Shown here: in pieces, positions 1 through 9,700 of the stretch | Layout of the letters: each line of letters opens with the position of its first letter | Numbering within the stretch: the first letter of the stretch is position 1 | Source: Streptomyces mutomycini | GTDB taxonomy: Bacteria > Actinomycetota > Actinomycetes > Streptomycetales > Streptomycetaceae | Direction: 5' to 3' | Length of the DNA stretch: 52,104 nt | NCBI RefSeq assembly: GCF_001700505.1 | Contig: NZ_MAPV01000077.1 | Location: 791-52,894, forward strand | Translations under genes and position numbers: made by a program | The notes under the pieces: model-generated | The model's database searches: none | What the model saw: only the letters and a program-made list of their open reading frames with translations | What the model was told of the DNA's origin: nothing

Positions 1-20
1 CCCCTCTCCCGGGAGAGGGG
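1..20. repeat. Perfect 20-bp palindrome
   Basis: The first 20 bases (CCCCTCTCCCGGGAGAGGGG) are a perfect inverted repeat without a loop. There is no T-run after it. It may be the end of a terminator of a gene left of the window or a protein-binding site. The window edge prevents a decision. Confidence 0.4.
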
Positions 21-91
21 CCGGACCCACATGTCGTGGTACGGACGTGAGCGCAGTCGGCCCAGTCGCAGGCGCGGCATTATGGAACAAA

Positions 92-125
92 ATTGTTGAC
101 AATCCCGTTGACCTGGTTTTAGGTT
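92..125 (+). promoter_or_regulatory. Promoter with overlapping GntR-like operator
   Basis: TTGACA (96-101) and TAGGTT (120-125) are separated by 18 bp and resemble a housekeeping sigma promoter. The -35 box lies inside the perfect palindrome ATTGT-TG-ACAAT (92-103). This fits the TNGTNNACNA half-site pattern known for FadR-type GntR repressors. It would drive the coupled run 308-1574. That a GntR protein binds here is inference; no GntR gene is seen in the window. Confidence 0.5.
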
Positions 126-307
126 CTACATGCACTCACTCGGGTGACGGCGAGGCCGAAGCGAGTCGGTCCGGCCCAGGGGAGCAGGCCGGTCAGCCGC
201 CCCTGACTCCACTGCGCCAGGCGGTTCTGCGCGGCTCCGCGCCGGCGCACCGCGCGCAGGGCCGCGCCGGTGGGTGTGAAGCCCTGCCCAGCAAGGAGAG
301 TTCAGTC

Positions 308-349
308 ATGAGAACCGACACGGCGCTGATCGCGGAGCGGCCGGCATGA
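308..349 (+). CDS. Possible 13-residue leader peptide (MRTDTALIAERPA)
   Basis: An ATG at 308 follows a strong AAGGAGAG ribosome binding site (about 293-300) at ordinary spacing and opens a 13-codon frame. Its TGA overlaps the ATG of the next small frame (346) in an ATGA junction. The good RBS followed by a very short frame suggests a leader peptide or translational-coupling device rather than an enzyme. A longer frame in the same phase extends upstream to 47 but crosses the promoter, so the short form is preferred. No family recognised. Confidence 0.4.
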   Translation: MRTDTALIAERPA

Positions 350-477
350 GCGCGGCGCCGACGGCCGAGAGGCGCGCGGCCTCCCTGGAGGGTCAATTCG
401 GCCCGCACCTGAACGGACTGCGGGAGAGCGCGCGGTACTCCTCGTACGAGGACCACGTCCGGGAGGCCGGGGCGTGA
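346..477 (+). CDS. Small 43-residue protein, unknown
   Basis: This frame starts at the ATG overlapping the preceding TGA and ends in GTGA, where GTG (474) is the start of the PrpF-like gene. The product is hydrophilic, rich in Ala, Arg and Glu, with a segment LRESARYSSYEDHV near the C-terminus, no membrane segment and no Cys. The two exact coupling junctions argue that the frame is translated. It could be a genuine small protein, a decayed enzyme fragment, or simply a coupling frame for the tautomerase. No family recognised. Confidence 0.4.
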   Translation: MSAAPTAERRAASLEGQFGPHLNGLRESARYSSYEDHVREAGA

Positions 478-1574
478 CCGGGGGGCCGGCGGAGGTGCGC
501 TGCCTCCTGATGCGGGGCGGTACATCGAAGGGCGCCTACTTCCTGGCCGACGACCTGCCGCGGGACCCGGCAGCCCGTGACGATCTGCTCCTTCGGACCA
601 TGGGCAGCCCCGATCCGCGCCAGATCGACGGACTGGGCGGGGCGCACCCGCTCACCAGCAAGGTCGCGGTGGTGTCCGTACCGGACGACCCGGACGTCGA
701 TGTGGACTACCTCTTCCTCCAGGTCGCCGTCGACGCCGCGGAGGTGTCCGACCGTCAGAACTGCGGCAACCTGCTCGCAGCCGTCGGCCCCTTCGCCGTC
801 GAGCGGGGGCTGGTCGCCGCCGGGGACGGGCACACCTCCGTACGCATCCGGATGGTCAACACCGGTGACCTGGCCACGGCGACCTTCCCCACTCCGGACG
901 GGCGCGTCGACTACACGGGGACGGCGCGGATCTCCGGGGTGCCGGGGACCGCCGCACCGGTGGTGATCGAGTTCGAGCAGGGCGCCGCGCCGCTGCTGCC
1001 GACCGGCCGGGCCCGCGAGGTCATCGCTGGTACGACGGTGACCTGCGTCGACAACGGAATGCCGACCGTACTCATCCCGGCGGACGCCCTGGGCGTCACG
1101 GGCTACGAGACTCCACAGGAACTGGAGGACAACGCCGCCCTGCGCGACCGCGTCGAGAGGATCCGGCTCGAAGCGGGACCTCTCATGGGCCTCGGCGACG
1201 TCCGGGACGCGACGGTGCCCAAACTCAGTCTGCTGGCCCCGCCCGCCCGTGACGGCGCGGTGACGACCCGTACCTTCATCCCGCACCGCTGCCACACCTC
1301 CATAGGCGTCCTCGGTGCGGCCGGTGTCGCCGCCGGGCTGCTCGTGTCCGGCAGTGTCGCCGAGGGCATCGCCCGGCTCCCCGCCCACGGCGCCCGGCTG
1401 CGCATCGAGCACCCCACCGGATTCCTCGACATCGAGGCCGCCGTCGGAGCCGGTGCGGACGGCGCCCCTGCGGCCGGCCGCACCGCCGTGGTGCGTACCG
1501 CGCGGAAGATCTTCGACGGCACCGTCTTCCCCCGGCCCGGGCGGACAGCCCCGGTACTCGATCCCTCCTCGTGA
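474..1574 (+). CDS. PrpF/LigU/GalD-family tautomerase (isomerase)
   Basis: This 366-residue protein is typical of the PrpF family, which moves double bonds in tricarboxylates such as 2-methylaconitate (PrpF) or 4-oxalomesaconate (LigU, GalD). The N-terminus has the family signature LLMRGGTSKGAYF. Lys63 (HPLTSKVAVV) and Cys97 (DRQNCGNLLAAVG) match in order and spacing the Lys/Cys pair reported as catalytic in LigU. The GTG start overlaps the TGA of the upstream 43-residue frame. A strong terminator at 1794-1821 separates it from the polyketide genes, and no AcnD, citrate synthase or protocatechuate genes sit beside it. Whether it makes a precursor for the cluster or is an independent unit is open. 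Confidence 0.82.
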   Translation: MTGGPAEVRCLLMRGGTSKGAYFLADDLPRDPAARDDLLLRTMGSPDPRQIDGLGGAHPLTSKVAVVSVPDDPDVDVDYLFLQVAVDAAEVSDRQNCGNLLAAVGPFAVERGLVAAGDGHTSVRIRMVNTGDLATATFPTPDGRVDYTGTARISGVPGTAAPVVIEFEQGAAPLLPTGRAREVIAGTTVTCVDNGMPTVLIPADALGVTGYETPQELEDNAALRDRVERIRLEAGPLMGLGDVRDATVPKLSLLAPPARDGAVTTRTFIPHRCHTSIGVLGAAGVAAGLLVSGSVAEGIARLPAHGARLRIEHPTGFLDIEAAVGAGADGAPAAGRTAVVRTARKIFDGTVFPRPGRTAPVLDPSS

Positions 1575-1793
1575 GGAGCCGCAGCCGACTCCCCCTTCGC
1601 GGTGGCGTCGCCCACGCCGGGTGCTGACCCGGCGTGGGCGGGAATGTCGCCGACGCCGGAGCGGGCTGCTGCGTGGAAAGCGCCGGGAAAGCCTGAGCAC
1701 TGCCCCATCGCGGCCGCCCCCGGAAGCCCCGCTTTCGAATCGGACTTCATATGGGCACCGAAGAGCCGGCAAACAAATACCAAACAAACATTG

Positions 1794-1827
1794 ATTCCCC
1801 GTCGGTGGGCCGACGGGGAATTTTGAT
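1794..1827 (+). terminator. Intrinsic terminator after prpF-like gene
   Basis: A perfect 12-bp stem (ATTCCCCGTCGG at 1794-1805, its complement at 1810-1821) closes a TGGG loop and is followed by a T-rich stretch (TTTTGATT). It lies 220 bp after the tautomerase stop. The DNA before the stem is A-rich, so it could also stop transcription from the other side. Confidence 0.75.
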
Positions 1828-2303
1828 TCCTGGACCAGGCGTCCGGTCTCGGCCAAGCCGGCTCGTCGAAATTGGATCGAATTCCCGGCGGTGTGATGTT
1901 TGAAGACGTCAATCACACCGGATCAAAGCGGGACACTACGGAGGCTAACGCCTCAAATGGTCAACCCGGCTAACATGCGCCTCGCTCGACGGCAAGAGTG
2001 CAATCGCCATCCGCTGTTACATGATTGATGAACAGTGAACACAATCGCTTCAGGCCGAAACTAGATCGTTGACCCTCCCGGAGGCGCGCCGCTACCTTCG
2101 ATGGCAGCCCCGTTCAGCAGGAGAGATGCCGTCGGGGAGTTGTGCATTCACAGGAATGACAATCAACGAGGGGCGGCCGGGGGCGCATTCGTTTCCGCCC
2201 ACCGCCCGGGTGCAGCCTTGCAAGAGGACACATTTCGTCGCGCCGTCGTGTGCGTTTCACGACCCCGGCCGGCCATGCGAATTCGCCTGCGGTCGGGACA
2301 GAG
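1828..2303 (+). other. Intergenic region upstream of the polyketide operon
   Basis: About 475 bp without a supported gene, between the terminator and the AT-ACP gene, and markedly less GC-rich than its surroundings. It must carry the main promoter of the polyketide operon. Candidates such as TAACAT (near 1972) and TAGATC (near 2062) lack convincing -35 partners. It also holds the inverted repeat at 1889-1920 and a short GAGGC-TAAC-GCCTC hairpin near 1940. Confidence 0.5.
1889..1920. promoter_or_regulatory. Inverted repeat, possible operator
   Basis: CGGTGTGAT (1889-1897) and its exact complement ATCACACCG (1912-1920) flank a 14-bp spacer. The repeat lies upstream of the AT-ACP/PKS operon and has no T-run, so a regulator-binding site is more likely than a terminator. 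The centre-to-centre distance of about 23 bp is roughly two helical turns. The binding protein is unknown. Confidence 0.4.
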
Positions 2304-3794
2304 ATGAGGGTGATGCACGTGGTGAATTCTGTCTTTGTCATGCCCGGTACGGTGGCCGCCCCACGTGGGGGGATCCTGCGTGATTTCCACAACCGCTACG
2401 AGACCGTGCGCGAAACTCTGTCCCGCATCGACAAGGCGGCCCGGGAAATGGGGCTGCCCAACATCAGTGCGCGGCTGATCGAGGAGAACGGGACGAGCGA
2501 CCAGCGCGGCCCGGAGGTGCAATATCTGGAGATATTCGCGGTCAGCATCGCGACGCACGACATGCTGATCGCCGAAGGGGCCCGGCCCGTCGCCGTCGTC
2601 GGGCAGAGCATCGGGGAGCTGTGGGCTCTGGCCGCCGCGGGGCACCTGTCCGTGGAGGACGCCGCGCGCCTGGCCGTGGCCCGGTCCCAGGTACTGACCC
2701 GGCAGAGCTGGGACGGAAAGATGCTGGCGGTCGGCGTGGACGGCCCCAGGGCGGAGTCGCTCGCCGGACTGATCAACCATCCCCACCTGGTGCTCGCCTG
2801 CGAGAACGCCCCCCGGCAGAGCGTCATCAGCGGCCCCGAAGCGCTGATCGAGCACGTGGAACGGGTGGCCGACGCACTGGGCTGGCCGAGTTTCCCCCTG
2901 GGCGTCCCGCATCCGACCCACTCCCCGGCGATGGCGCAGGCCGCACGCGACCTGCGGGCGACCGCGCCCCGTGTTCCGTACGGCGCCGGGCGCTGGCGCG
3001 TGTGCTCACCCTGGCTGGGGCGGGACATCGGCGACGACGACCCGGTCGACCTGGTCGCCGGCGCGCTCACCGCCCGCGTCCGGATGCTGCACACGATCCG
3101 TGACCTGCACGCGGCGGGCGCGGACGTCTTCGTGGAGTGCGGGGAGTGGCCCGTCGTCACCAAGTTCGTCGAGGCGTCGGTCCCGGGCGTGCGGTGTGTC
3201 GTCCCGCTGAGCGAGAGCGATCCGGCCGGAGCCGTCCGGGCGCTGGTCACCGAGCCCGCCGCGGGTGGCCCGTTCTCCCGCGTGCCGGCGTCGCCGGGCA
3301 ACGGGCACGGTCCCGTCGCGCGGGCAAGCGTACCCGTGGCGGCCGAGCCGGTTCCGGTGCTCCCCGCCGTTCCGCTGCCCGACGGGCCCGCACCGGCGGC
3401 CCCCGTGTCCTACGTGGCCCCCGCCGCCTCTCCGGTGCCCGCGGCCGTCGCCCCGGCTGCGGTCGCACCCGTCGCCGTCGCCCCGGTCGTGGTCGCCGCA
3501 GCCCCCGTCACCACACCCACGTCCGTAGGGTTGGACTACGAGTCGGTGCTGGACGAGTTACAGACTCTGTACGGGGAGTTCCTCGGCTATCCGCCGGACC
3601 TCCTCGGTGAGGACGACGGTCTGGAGTCCGATCTGGGTGTGGAGTCGCTCAAGCAGGTCGTCCTGCTGGGGCGGGTGTCCGACCGGTTCGACCTGCCCGG
3701 TCTCCGGGCGAACTCCTCCCTGCTGACCGTCGGCACCCTGCGCCGGATCGCGGAGACTGTCGTAGAGGCGCGGGCGGAGGCTGCCGGGCGATGA
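2304..3794 (+). CDS. Acyltransferase-ACP didomain protein
   Basis: Predicted 496 residues from ATG 2304. A GTG at 2250 in the same frame would add 18 residues, but the AT fold begins only at NSVFVMPG, so the shorter start is preferred. The AT domain (about 8-310) has the nucleophile motif VGQSIGE (Ser102), the Arg of VARSQVL, and HPTHSPAM in place of the malonyl HAFH or methylmalonyl YASH motif. A Pro/Ala/Val-rich linker (about 325-410) leads to one carrier domain (about 415-490) with LGVESLKQV, Ser448 being the phosphopantetheine site. It overlaps the synthase by ATGA, so both subunits are made together. The AT probably loads the extender; the unusual selectivity motif would fit a methoxymalonyl substrate, but this is inference. 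A single ACP differs from the tandem ACPs of PUFA synthases. Confidence 0.85.
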   Translation: MRVMHVVNSVFVMPGTVAAPRGGILRDFHNRYETVRETLSRIDKAAREMGLPNISARLIEENGTSDQRGPEVQYLEIFAVSIATHDMLIAEGARPVAVVGQSIGELWALAAAGHLSVEDAARLAVARSQVLTRQSWDGKMLAVGVDGPRAESLAGLINHPHLVLACENAPRQSVISGPEALIEHVERVADALGWPSFPLGVPHPTHSPAMAQAARDLRATAPRVPYGAGRWRVCSPWLGRDIGDDDPVDLVAGALTARVRMLHTIRDLHAAGADVFVECGEWPVVTKFVEASVPGVRCVVPLSESDPAGAVRALVTEPAAGGPFSRVPASPGNGHGPVARASVPVAAEPVPVLPAVPLPDGPAPAAPVSYVAPAASPVPAAVAPAAVAPVAVAPVVVAAAPVTTPTSVGLDYESVLDELQTLYGEFLGYPPDLLGEDDGLESDLGVESLKQVVLLGRVSDRFDLPGLRANSSLLTVGTLRRIAETVVEARAEAAGR

Positions 3795-6700
3795 GCTCCA
3801 CAGACAGTCTGCGAGGCCGGGTCGCACTGGTGACCGGAGCCGCGAAGAGCCTCGGTGCGGACATCGTCCGCCGCCTGGCACGGGGCGGCGCCCATGTGAT
3901 CGTCAACTACTTTCACTCGGTCGAGCAGGCGGAGCTGCTGCGGGCCGAGCTGGAGCGCGCTGGTCACAGCTGCGAGTTCATCCGTGCCTCGGTGGCCAAG
4001 ACCAGCGAGATCGACCGGATGTTCGACCTGATCCGGGAGCGCCACGGCGGCCTGGACATCCTGATCAACAACGCCGCGGGCGGGGCCTTCCTGCCGCTCT
4101 TCGACATCGACGACACCTACTGGCAGCGGGCGTGGTCCACCAATGTGATGGGCGCCTATCACTGTTCACGCCGGGCGGCCGAGCTGATGAAGGGCAGGGA
4201 GGGCGCGAGCATCCTCTGCCTGTCCAGCGTCGGTGCGCACCAGCCGGTTCCTGGTTACGGGCCCGGCGGGGTCACCAAGGCGGCCCTGGAGTCACTGGTC
4301 CGCTACCTGGCGCTCGAACTGGCCGGTCAGGGCGTCCGGGTCAACACCGTGCTGCTGGGCTCCGTCGACAGCGAGATCGTCGTCAATCTCGACGACCCGG
4401 CGGCGGTGCACACCGATCCGGCGGGGACCAGCGAGCTGATGCGACGTACCCTCTCGACGCCGGCCGCGGCCAAGTTGATCTGCCATCTCCTGCACGAGGA
4501 CACCGGCTTCATCACCGGTCAGACCATCGTCGCCGACGGCGGCATCAGCATCGGCGGGATGCAGGGCATGCGGCTGCACAGCAGGCTCGCGGACCAGGTG
4601 AGTGTGCCCGCCCGGAACCAACCGGCCCCCTCGGCGGCGGCGGTGACGGCAGCGGTGACGACGCCGACGTCCGAGGCTCACCGGCCCGCCCCCGAGCGGC
4701 CGGCGGCCCCGGTCCCGGTTCCGGTACGGACACCGGAACCGCGACCCGCGCCGGCCGCTGCCCTGCCGGCACCCCCACCGGCGCCCGAACCCCCACCGGC
4801 AGCATCCGCGCCCACGCCTGCACCAACGGCGGCGGCCCCTACGCCGGACGAGGCGCCGGACGAGGCCCCGGACGAAGCGACGGAGACGGACCCCGGCGCC
4901 GTCGCGGTGGTCGGCCTCGGCCTGGCCCTGGCCGGTGCGAACAACACGGCCGAGTTCTGGGACCGACTGCGGGAGGGCGTCCTGCTCTCCAGCGAACCGT
5001 CCGCCTTCGACCTGAAGCACTTCTGGGCTCCCACCCGTGAGGAGACCGACGCCTTCTACGTCCGTGAGGCCGGCTACCTCCACGACTTCGTCCCCGACCC
5101 CGCCTCGATCGCCGAACCGGACGGTGACGCCGACCACCCCGGCCGGCCGCGGACCACCCGCTGGCTGCGGCACTGCGCCGTCCAGGCGCTGGCAGGCGTC
5201 AGCCGACGCCCGACGGACCGGTGGCTCGCCGCGACGACCGGTATCCACGACCAGACCGGGCTCGGCCCCCAGGGTGTCGTCCTGGGCGACGAGTACCGGC
5301 GGATGGTGCGCGACGCCGTCCCGGCCGGGTCGGACGGTGACTGGCTGGCCGAGATGGCCGACCACGCGATCAGCGCGTACTACGGTGGCGACGGCGGGGA
5401 TCCGAAGGCGTACCTGCCCGCGTCCGTCTCCCGTGACGCGCTACGCGGGCTTATCCCCGCCGGTTCCCAGCACCTGACCCTCGACGCGGCCTGCGCCAGT
5501 GGGCTGTTCGCCCTGGACGCCGCGGTCAAGGCGCTGCGTGAAGGCTCCTGCGACGTGGCGCTGGCCGGCGGGACCTCGGTGATCGAGCCGATCGGGTTCA
5601 CGCTCTTCTGCCGCGCCCAGGGCATCTCGATGAGCGGCAGGGTGCGCCCCTTCGACCAGGCGGCCGACGGCACCCTGATCGGTGAGGGCGCCGTCGTGCT
5701 CACCCTCAAGACGTACGCGCGGGCCGTGGCCGACGGCGACCCGGTGCTCGGTGTCATCCGGGGCACCGGTCTCGCCGCCGACGGCCGGGGCAAGGGCATT
5801 CACGCTCCGGCCACGCGCGGACAGGAACTGGCGATAGCCCGGGCCTGGGCGGACGCGGGCGTCGAGGCCGACGACGTGGACTGGGTCGTGGCGCACGGCA
5901 CCGGCACGCCGGTGGGCGACGAGATCGAACTGCGCTCGCTGCTCTCCCGGCTGGGGCCGCGGGAGCGGGCATGCCTGCTGACGTCGAACAAGCAGGTCTT
6001 CGGGCACACCGGTGTGCTGGCGGGCCTGGTGTCGGTCGCGCACGCGCTGGTCGCCCTGGAACGCGGAGCGGTCCCGGGTCAGCCCGTGGTCACCGACCCG
6101 CACCCGCTGCTGGGGGACGGCACCCATCTGACTGTTCCGGTCGAGGACGCGCCCTGGACGGCGGACGGGGCACGACCGCGTGTGGTCGGGGTGTCGTCGT
6201 TCGGCCTCGGTGGAGCGGACGCGCACGTGGTCCTGTCCGACCGCGTGCCGCAGGCCGCCCCCGCGCACCGGCGAGGCGGTGACGCGGTCGCCGACACCGA
6301 GGACCTGGTCGTCGTGGGCTGGAACACCCACCTGCCCGGTCTGGACGCCGCCCGGGTTCCCGCCTGGCTGGCCGGTGACGGCCCGCTCCCGGCATCCGGC
6401 TTCGGTACGCCGTATCCACTGCCGTCCCCACGGGACGTGCGCATCCCGCCGCTGACGATGCGTCATATGGACGCCGCGCACCTGATGATGCTCGAGGCCC
6501 TCGGACCGCTGCTGGACCGGCTCGGGGAGCCGGGCGCCGGTCTGCGGCCCAGCACGGCGGTGATGGTGGGATCGACGCTGCCGACCACGCACAACACCCA
6601 GGCGGCGCTGCGGGTGCACGCCCGCGAGGCCGCCACCACGTTCGACATCCTGCCCGACCCGGTACAGGCGCGGACGCTGAGGGAGTACCTGGCGAAGGGG

Positions 6701-9700
6701 ATGGCCGAGGCGAAGGGGGTGATCCCCGGCGACCTGAACGAGGACGACTTCACAGGCGCGGTCTCCTGCATCCTGTCGGGCCGGGCCGCCAACTACTACG
6801 ACTTCCAGGCCATGGGAGTCAGCCTCTACTCCCAGCGGGACTCGACCCACACGGCCGTCGACCTGGCCCTGCGCCAGCTCCGGCACCGGGCGTGCGACCT
6901 GGCCCTCGTCGGAGCCGTGTGCCTGCGGCCGATCAGCGGCTGGGACCGCTACCTCGACGGTCTGGTGCCGGAGGGCCGGTCCATCGCCGAAGGTGCCGCC
7001 GTGCTGGCGGTCACCCGGCGCTCGACCGCGCTGGAGCATCAGCTGCCCGTCCTGGGCACGCTCTCCACCGCGGTCGACGGTGCCGGTCCCGGACACCCGG
7101 CCACGCCCGCGCACGCCCTGCCCGTGCTGGTCGGCGCCGGACACACCTATCTGTCGCTGGACGCCCTGCTGGCGGTCCTCAAGGGCGTTGTCACCGCGAC
7201 GGACACCGTGGTGACGCCCGCCGCCGCCGGATCACCGCTGATCCGGTTCACCCGGCCGTCCGACGACCCGCCCCGCCGCACCCCGGAGGCCGCCGTGCAC
7301 ACCGGGCCGGAGGAGTCCGCGCGTACGGAGCCGCTTCACCCCGCACGGACCGGGCCGGAGGAGTCCGTACGTACGGAGCCGCTTCACCCCGCACGGACCG
7401 GGCCGGTACCCGCCGAGCCCGGACGGACGGAGGAGTTCACCGGCCGACGCCAGACCCTCCGGCTCGTCCCGACGCCCCCGCCGCCCGGAGACCCGGCCAC
7501 GGCGCCGATCCCGCCGGGCACCATCGTCCTCACCGACGCCCCGGATCTCGCGGCTGCGGTCACCGGCCCGGACACCGCCGTCTGGTCGCCGCGAGCGGGC
7601 GTCGGGGGCGCCGATCACGTACCGGCCGAGGAGGCACCCGGCACCCTGGCCGGCCTGCCGTTCGTGCCCCGTCACATCCGGGTCCTGTCCCGGCTGCCCG
7701 TCCACGACGACGTGGCCGACGAGGCCGAGGCCACCCGGCTGGAAGATCTCCAGGACCTCACCTTCACCACCCTCCAGGCGGCGCTGCCGGCGCTGCGCAC
7801 CGGCGGCACGCTCAGCGCGGTCCTGCTCGGGGCGGTGCCGCACGACCTGCCGCCCCCGCTGAGCGGCCTGTTCACCGGCCTCATCCGCTCCGTCCGCGCC
7901 GAGGTCCCGCAGTGCGGCGGGGTGACCCTGCTCAGCGACGCACCGGACGCCGCCACCGCCCTGGACCAGCTGGCGCGGGCCGGCACGGCCCAGGTGCCGA
8001 CGCACACGCTCGTCCACCGCGCGGACGGCTGGCTGACCCTGGCCGTCGCCGACGACCACGCGGCACCGCCCCCCGCGGGAGAGGCCACACTGCCGCCCGG
8101 CGCGGTCGTGGTCGCCTTCGGCGGCGCCCGGGGCATCACGCCCGAGCTTCTCCACGCCCTCGCCCGCACCAGCGAACGGCCGCATGTGTACGTCATAGGC
8201 CGCACCCCGCTGCCGGAGGACGGTGAAGCGCTCCCCCCGCAGGCCGAGTTCATCGCCGCCGAACGCCGCAGGCGCCCCGACGCGCCGGTGCGTGAGCTGA
8301 GAGCCGCGTACGAGAAGGCCGAGGCGCGCCTGGAAGTGCTCCGTACGGTGGAACGGCTGGCGGAGCTGTGCGGCCGGGACCGTGTCCATCACCGGGCGTG
8401 CGACATCCTGGACGCCGGGCGCACCACCGCCGTCCTCGCCGAGGTCCTCGACCGGCACGGACAGATCGACCTGCTCGTCAACACCGTCCTCGATCTGCGT
8501 TCGCGTGCGCTGCACGCCAAGACCCTGACCGATTTCCGGGCGGTCCGTACCACCAAGGCGACCGGCTACCGCAACCTCAAACGGGCCCTGGCCGGGCGCC
8601 CGCCCCGGATCTGGTGCAACTTCAGCACCCTGGCCACCCTCGCCCCCGCGCCCGGTGACATCGACTACTGCGCCGTCAACGAGTACCTCGCGTTCGCCGG
8701 CGCCCAGGCCCAGCGGCAGGCACCGGACGGCCACCGGGAGGTCGCGGTCCTGTGGAGCGGCTGGCGGGAGGTCGGTGTCGCCAGCAGCGTCAGCATGCGC
8801 GAGACCCTCAAGCGCAACCAGATGGACGCCTACATCAGCACCGCACAGGGACAGGCGCAGTTCCTGTCCGCCGTCACCCGGCCACCGGCCGGCGGGGTGT
8901 CGTTCTTCATCCGGGAGGAAGAACGCCGGCTGCTGGCCCTGCGCGGGATCAGCACCTACGGTGCCGCCGCCGATCCGCGTCCCCCCGCCCCGGACGCGCC
9001 ACCGCCCGCCCCGCCGGATCCGGCGCTGACGACGCCACTGCTCGACGGTGTCCAGTACCGGGGCGAGGACTGGGCCGTCTTCACCAAGACCTGGGATCCG
9101 CTCACGCTGGCCGAGGAGGACGGCCGGTGGATGCGCCACCACCGGGTCAACGGCGCGTACACACTGCCCGGCACGTTCACCCTCGAGGCGGCGGCCGGCG
9201 CGGCCGTGGCCCTGTGCCCCGGTCTCGTGGTCACCGGGTTCCGCGGCCTCTCCTGCCGGACGTCGATCACGGTCAGGCTCGGCGGACCGCTGCGTACCGT
9301 CGCGGTGGAGGCCCGGGTCACCCGCCGCGAGCGCGACCGCGCCGAGGTGTCCGTCAGGATGACCGCCCACCGGCTCGGCAAGAACGGCAAGGTGCTGCGC
9401 TTCAACGACCTGCTGTGCGAGACGAAGGTCCTGCTGGCGGATCGCTACCCCGCGCTCGCCGGCCCTCCCGACTGCTCGTCCCACGAGCCCGAACCTGATT
9501 TCGCGATGCCGGTCTACTCCCCCGATCCGCCGATCTCGCTCACAGGCCCGTTCGCCGGCACCGGCGACTACGCCCGCGGCCCGGACGGGAACAGCGCCAG
9601 GTTCGGCCTGGACCACGCCGCCTGGGCTCCGGCCCTGGACGGGATGGCCGTGCCGACGATCCTGCTGGACGCCATGGTGCACCTGTTGTTGCTGCCGCCG

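Noticed and set aside
47..349. 100-codon frame extending upstream of the 13-residue peptide
   Set aside because: It would run through the promoter boxes and the operator and has no RBS at 47; only the last 13 codons are preceded by a strong RBS.
2250..2303. GTG start for the AT-ACP gene
   Set aside because: The added 18 residues have no counterpart in AT domains and no RBS precedes it; ATG 2304 preferred, although its RBS is also weak.
7301..7396. CRISPR-like repeat
   Set aside because: Only two direct copies without spacers, in frame inside a coding linker.
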